Positions 25,928 to 28,434 of a DNA stretch of 28,434 bases are shown here, piece after piece (position 1 is the first letter of the stretch; every line of letters starts with the position of its first letter). Under the pieces are notes generated by a model that saw only the letters and a list, made by a program, of their open reading frames with translations, was not told the origin of the DNA and made no database searches. The position numbers and the translations under genes were made by a program. Origin of the DNA: DASZCR01 sp035942915 (GTDB taxonomy: Bacteria; Acidobacteriota; Blastocatellia; Pyrinomonadales; Pyrinomonadaceae); contig DASZCR010000038.1 of the NCBI GenBank assembly GCA_035942915.1, forward strand, positions 1 to 28,434. The letters are read 5' to 3'.

Positions 25928-26470
25928 ATGAGACTGCCGATGTCCATAGACGAGGTTGCGTATTACAAGGTGGCAGGCCAATACTGCTTTCAGGGAGATT
26001 TGATTTTCACAAACGGCTGCATTTACTTCTTCCCGCACACAGACCTGAATCAGCGAATTCCGGACTTCAGCAATGAATTGGAGACGCCGATAGGAGGGCT
26101 GCTCGATGAGTTTTTCATGCGGCCGGTGGTGCTTCCGTTGATTAATACGCTGGCGATGAGAAGCGCGAACCGTTCTCGACTACGAACGATGGGATTGTGG
26201 CGGGAGGTGGACTCCGACGAGGTCTTGAAATCGAAGCTCGACGGATTCATCGCGGAGTTGAGGCGGAATCGCACGCCGACGGATACGTTGCCGATTCCTT
26301 CGCGCTTCGAGCACGGTGAAGTCAGCAATTTAAAGTTGAGCGCAGCGGGTGTGTTGAGCTTTGAAGCGCAATCCGATACGCACGATTTCTGCGTCGGGAT
26401 ATTCAAGAAGAGATTGTTACGTGAGGTATTATGGCAATGCGGCTTCATCACCGGCCGTCAAAGCGCCTGA
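25928..26470 (+). CDS. Hypothetical protein, 180 aa
   Basis: Not recognised. The protein has no signal peptide. The N-terminal 40 residues (VAGQYCFQGDLIFTNGCIYFFP) have the strand-turn-strand look of PH- or GRAM-like domains, in which a short polypeptide is followed by a G-x-L-x-x-T-x-x-x-x-F-F pattern. A helical middle (LLDEFFMRPVVLPLINTLAM) and a charged C-terminus (DGFIAELRRNR) follow, ending with another short beta region (FEAQSDTHDFCVGIF). Reading start could be 25928 or the in-frame ATG at 25940; no strong ribosome-binding site is seen for either. It follows the amidohydrolase by 35 bp on the same strand, so co-transcription is plausible. The frame is long and free of low-complexity arginine runs, which supports a real gene. 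Confidence 0.6.
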   Translation: MRLPMSIDEVAYYKVAGQYCFQGDLIFTNGCIYFFPHTDLNQRIPDFSNELETPIGGLLDEFFMRPVVLPLINTLAMRSANRSRLRTMGLWREVDSDEVLKSKLDGFIAELRRNRTPTDTLPIPSRFEHGEVSNLKLSAAGVLSFEAQSDTHDFCVGIFKKRLLREVLWQCGFITGRQSA

Positions 26471-26607
26471 CGAGTCACTCCGCCTGAGAACGCTCGACAG
26501 TGTCAGTCCCGAAGTGGCGTCCTGCAAGGCTGTCTGGATGCTCCTCGCGCGCGGCAGATAAATGTCCAGCGGGACGTTTCTCCCTGAATCTGCGAAAGGA
26601 ACGACAG

Positions 26608-27054
26608 ATGAAACTGATGCGCCTCTTTTTACCGCTCGCGTTGATGCTGGCAGCGGCTCACGTCTCGTCAGGCATTGTCCGTGCGCAGAGCGCATCAACG
26701 TCCGACTCTCTCATTTATGGCGGGAAGATTTATTCCCACAAAGCTTCGGAGTGGGATTTGGCTAATGCTCCGTTGTGGAATCCGGCGCGGGAAGACCCGC
26801 CGCTGTCTATGCGTAAGGCAGTGGAACTGGCGCGCGAAAGTCTGCGGCGCTATGTGAAGAAGCCCGACGACATGAGTTTGGAGAGAATAGAGTTGAAACA
26901 GTTGGGCGTTGACAAGTGGATTTATATGGTCGCGTTCTATTGTTGGGAAGGGACGTGCGAAGATGAAGCCGGACGTTACTTTCGTATCTACCTCAGGATG
27001 GATGGTTCAGTAATCGAGCCTGAAAGCAAACCCGTCCCGGCACAGAAGAACTGA
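26608..27054 (+). CDS. Secreted hypothetical protein, 148 aa
   Basis: Family not recognised. The start at ATG 26608 is supported by AAAGGA seven bases upstream and by a signal peptide (MKLMRLFLPLALMLAAAHVS, cleavage near VRAQS); the longer frame from 26500 would hide both. The mature 120 aa contain a helix SMRKAVELARESLRRY, followed by strands around ERIELKQLG and KWIYMVAFYCWEG with CWEGTC, two close cysteines that could form a disulfide, and a final strand FRIYLRMDGSVIEPE. The helix-then-strands order is reminiscent of small periplasmic PepSY-like domains, but the similarity is only suggestive. It stands alone, 137 bp after the previous gene, and its stop is followed 15 nt later by a copy of the 25-bp element. 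Confidence 0.7.
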   Translation: MKLMRLFLPLALMLAAAHVSSGIVRAQSASTSDSLIYGGKIYSHKASEWDLANAPLWNPAREDPPLSMRKAVELARESLRRYVKKPDDMSLERIELKQLGVDKWIYMVAFYCWEGTCEDEAGRYFRIYLRMDGSVIEPESKPVPAQKN

Positions 27055-27068
27055 TGACGAAGGGTCGC

Positions 27069-27093
27069 ACCTCACAACGGACTGCACCCGACG
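27069..27093 (+). repeat. 25-bp dispersed element, copy D
   Basis: Pattern ACCTCAC-8 nt-GCACCCGACG, 15 nt after the stop of the 148-aa secreted protein and about 50 bp before the TIR-NB-ARC start. It is closest to copy C, sharing CGCACCTCACAA and CACCCGAC. Confidence 0.5.
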
Positions 27094-27141
27094 GACGTTA
27101 CGGCATCGCTCCTGAGAAGGATTAGATGGCGAGTTAACCTC

Positions 27142-28434
27142 ATGCAGACTTCACCTGATGTCTTCCTCAGCTATCCGCACAAGGAGCAGGCGTCCGTTCG
27201 CGCTCTGGCGGCGGCGCTCAGGGAAGAAGGGCTGACGGTCTGGATGGACGAGTCGAACATCGCCGCGTTTGAACATATCCACGACCGCGTGGTAAGCGGA
27301 CTCAACGAGAGCCGCGCTGTGCTCGCATGGTACTCGCGCCACTACGCGGCCTCGCGCGCGTGCCAGTGGGAACTGAGCGCCGCATGGCAGTGCGGGGATG
27401 GAGAAAGAGTGCTCGTCATCAACCCCGAACCGGATGATGCACACATCCAGCCCCGCTCTCTGGTCAACCGCCGGTACATTGGCACAGATGACCTTCCGGC
27501 AATCGCCCGTCAGGTCAAAAGCTATCTCGCCCGTTTCACCTCGTCTCTCGGCGACCTCATCTCTCTCTCGCAACCCCTGCACTACAACCGCCAACTCGCC
27601 GGGTCGAACCACTTCGTCGGCCGCACCGAACACTTCTGGAAACTGCACGACGCGTTGACGGAGGCTCACGCGCCGATGTTGACCGGGACGACGCGCTCGG
27701 TCGTGCAGCTTCGCGGATTCGGTGGGGTCGGGAAGTCTCTGCTGGCGGAAGAGTACGCGCTCCGCTTCGGGGCGGCCTATCCGGGCGGCATCTTCTGGCT
27801 CAAAGCCTACGGGAACGACGACAGCCATCAAGCTATGCAGCCGCAAGACCGCGAAGGCGAACGACTTCGCCAGATAAGCGAGGTCGCCTCTCAACTGCAT
27901 ATCCCCATCGAAGGCAGACCACCATCTGAAATCCACGCCGCGCTGGCGCACGTCCTCGCCAACGGCAGACGCAGCCTCTGGATTGTTGACGACGTGCCTT
28001 CCGGTTTGACCGCCCACGAACTCTCGAAGTGGCTCTCGCCGCACGCGTCCGTCCCGACCCTGCTCACGACGCGAGACCGCTTTCACAGCAGCCTCGGCAG
28101 ACTCATCGACGTTGATGTCCTCTCGCATGAAGAATCTTTCGCGCTGCTTGAAACTCATCGTCACATCGAGGACTCGGAGCAGCAGGCCGCGCGGGAACTG
28201 CTTGAGATGCTGGGTCATCATGCGCTCGCGGTGGAAATCACAGCTTCCTTCCTCGCCGAGCAGCAGAGCGTATCTCTCGCAGACTTCCTCGACGAACTAA
28301 GAGACCCCGGCGAGGACATCTTAGAGCAGGCGGCCGAACTTGCCGACGCGCTTCCACACGACCACTCGCCGAGCATCGTCGCCACCCTGAAGAGCACCAT
28401 CAGCCAGTTGAGCGAACCCGCACGCGACCTCCTC
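27142..28434 (+). CDS. TIR-NB-ARC (STAND) protein, 3' partial
   Basis: The frame runs from ATG 27142 to the right edge without a stop (431 residues seen). The preceding in-frame codons contain a TAA, so this is the first possible ATG. Residues 1-130 form a TIR domain: DVFLSYPHKEQ at the start, LTVWMDESNI, and SRACQWEL with E77 at the position of the catalytic glutamate of NAD-cleaving TIRs. VGRTEHFWKL then leads into an NB-ARC ATPase: GFGGVGKSLLA with K198 (Walker A), LWIVDDV with D283/D284 (Walker B), TLLTTRDR (sensor-like), and GHHALAVEI in the place of the GLPLA motif. The missing C-terminus would normally hold TPR, WD40 or similar sensor repeats. Such proteins act as NAD-depleting immune sensors in bacteria and plants; a defence role here is inferred. 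Shine-Dalgarno match is weak. Confidence 0.85.
   Translation, partial: MQTSPDVFLSYPHKEQASVRALAAALREEGLTVWMDESNIAAFEHIHDRVVSGLNESRAVLAWYSRHYAASRACQWELSAAWQCGDGERVLVINPEPDDAHIQPRSLVNRRYIGTDDLPAIARQVKSYLARFTSSLGDLISLSQPLHYNRQLAGSNHFVGRTEHFWKLHDALTEAHAPMLTGTTRSVVQLRGFGGVGKSLLAEEYALRFGAAYPGGIFWLKAYGNDDSHQAMQPQDREGERLRQISEVASQLHIPIEGRPPSEIHAALAHVLANGRRSLWIVDDVPSGLTAHELSKWLSPHASVPTLLTTRDRFHSSLGRLIDVDVLSHEESFALLETHRHIEDSEQQAARELLEMLGHHALAVEITASFLAEQQSVSLADFLDELRDPGEDILEQAAELADALPHDHSPSIVATLKSTISQLSEPARDLL

Noticed and set aside
26465..26489. Possible fifth copy of the 25-bp element at the stop of the 180-aa gene
   Set aside because: It starts GCCTGAC and overlaps a stop codon like copy B, but the invariant ACCCGAC block is replaced by GCCTGAG, too degenerate to count.
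17720..27141. A functional integron cassette array
   Set aside because: No integrase gene, no paired GTTRRRY right boxes and no complementary inner boxes were found next to any of the four left-half-like elements.

Overview
The window looks like a chromosomal segment of a GC-rich soil bacterium, most likely an Acidobacteriota member close to class Blastocatellia. That placement is an inference from gene content: a giant Asp-box/VPS10-like exported protein, a bacterial alpha-2-macroglobulin and an NHL-repeat protein, all with strongly GC-rich third codon positions. No rRNA or other phylogenetic marker is present. No tRNA, CRISPR array, transposase, integrase or complete insertion sequence was recognised.

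Layout. (1) 1-3333: the 3' part of a large surface or secreted protein with nine fibronectin-III-like modules and a C-terminal six-bladed propeller of the Ralstonia RSL / Aleuria AAL fucose-lectin type. (2) 3378-6552, minus strand: a two-gene unit with a membrane-anchored NHL-propeller/M23-like protein followed by a PfkB-family sugar kinase. (3) 6730-16915, plus strand: an exported Asp-box (VPS10-like) protein, an AlkA-like DNA glycosylase whose GTG overlaps the previous stop, and a 2053-aa alpha-2-macroglobulin with an intact CxEQ thioester. (4) 17027-17719: an Asp/Glu racemase-family enzyme. These four blocks read as ordinary lineage-typical chromosome.

(5) From about 17.7 kb to the right edge the content becomes accessory. 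It holds a Tat-exported cytokinin-dehydrogenase-like flavoenzyme, a small lipoprotein on the minus strand, a SIR2-STAND protein, an SRPBCC protein, an exported amidohydrolase, two unrecognised small proteins, and the N-terminal part of a TIR-NB-ARC protein that runs off the window. Between about 19.4 and 27.1 kb the sequence is visibly less GC-rich, and gaps between genes are longer. Four copies of a 25-bp element (17730, 20345, 24249, 27069), all in the same orientation and with identical internal spacing, divide this stretch into modules. Their sequence recalls the left half of an integron attC site, but no right halves and no integrase were found.

The most interesting content is in the right part. 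Two STAND-type switch proteins with different predicted NAD-cleaving effector domains (SIR2 and TIR) lie about 3.4 kb apart, in a segment cut up by the 25-bp element. Both have the architecture of anti-phage or programmed-cell-death sensors. Other notable items are the single-chain six-site fucose-lectin propeller on an FN3 stalk and the bacterial cytokinin dehydrogenase-like enzyme.
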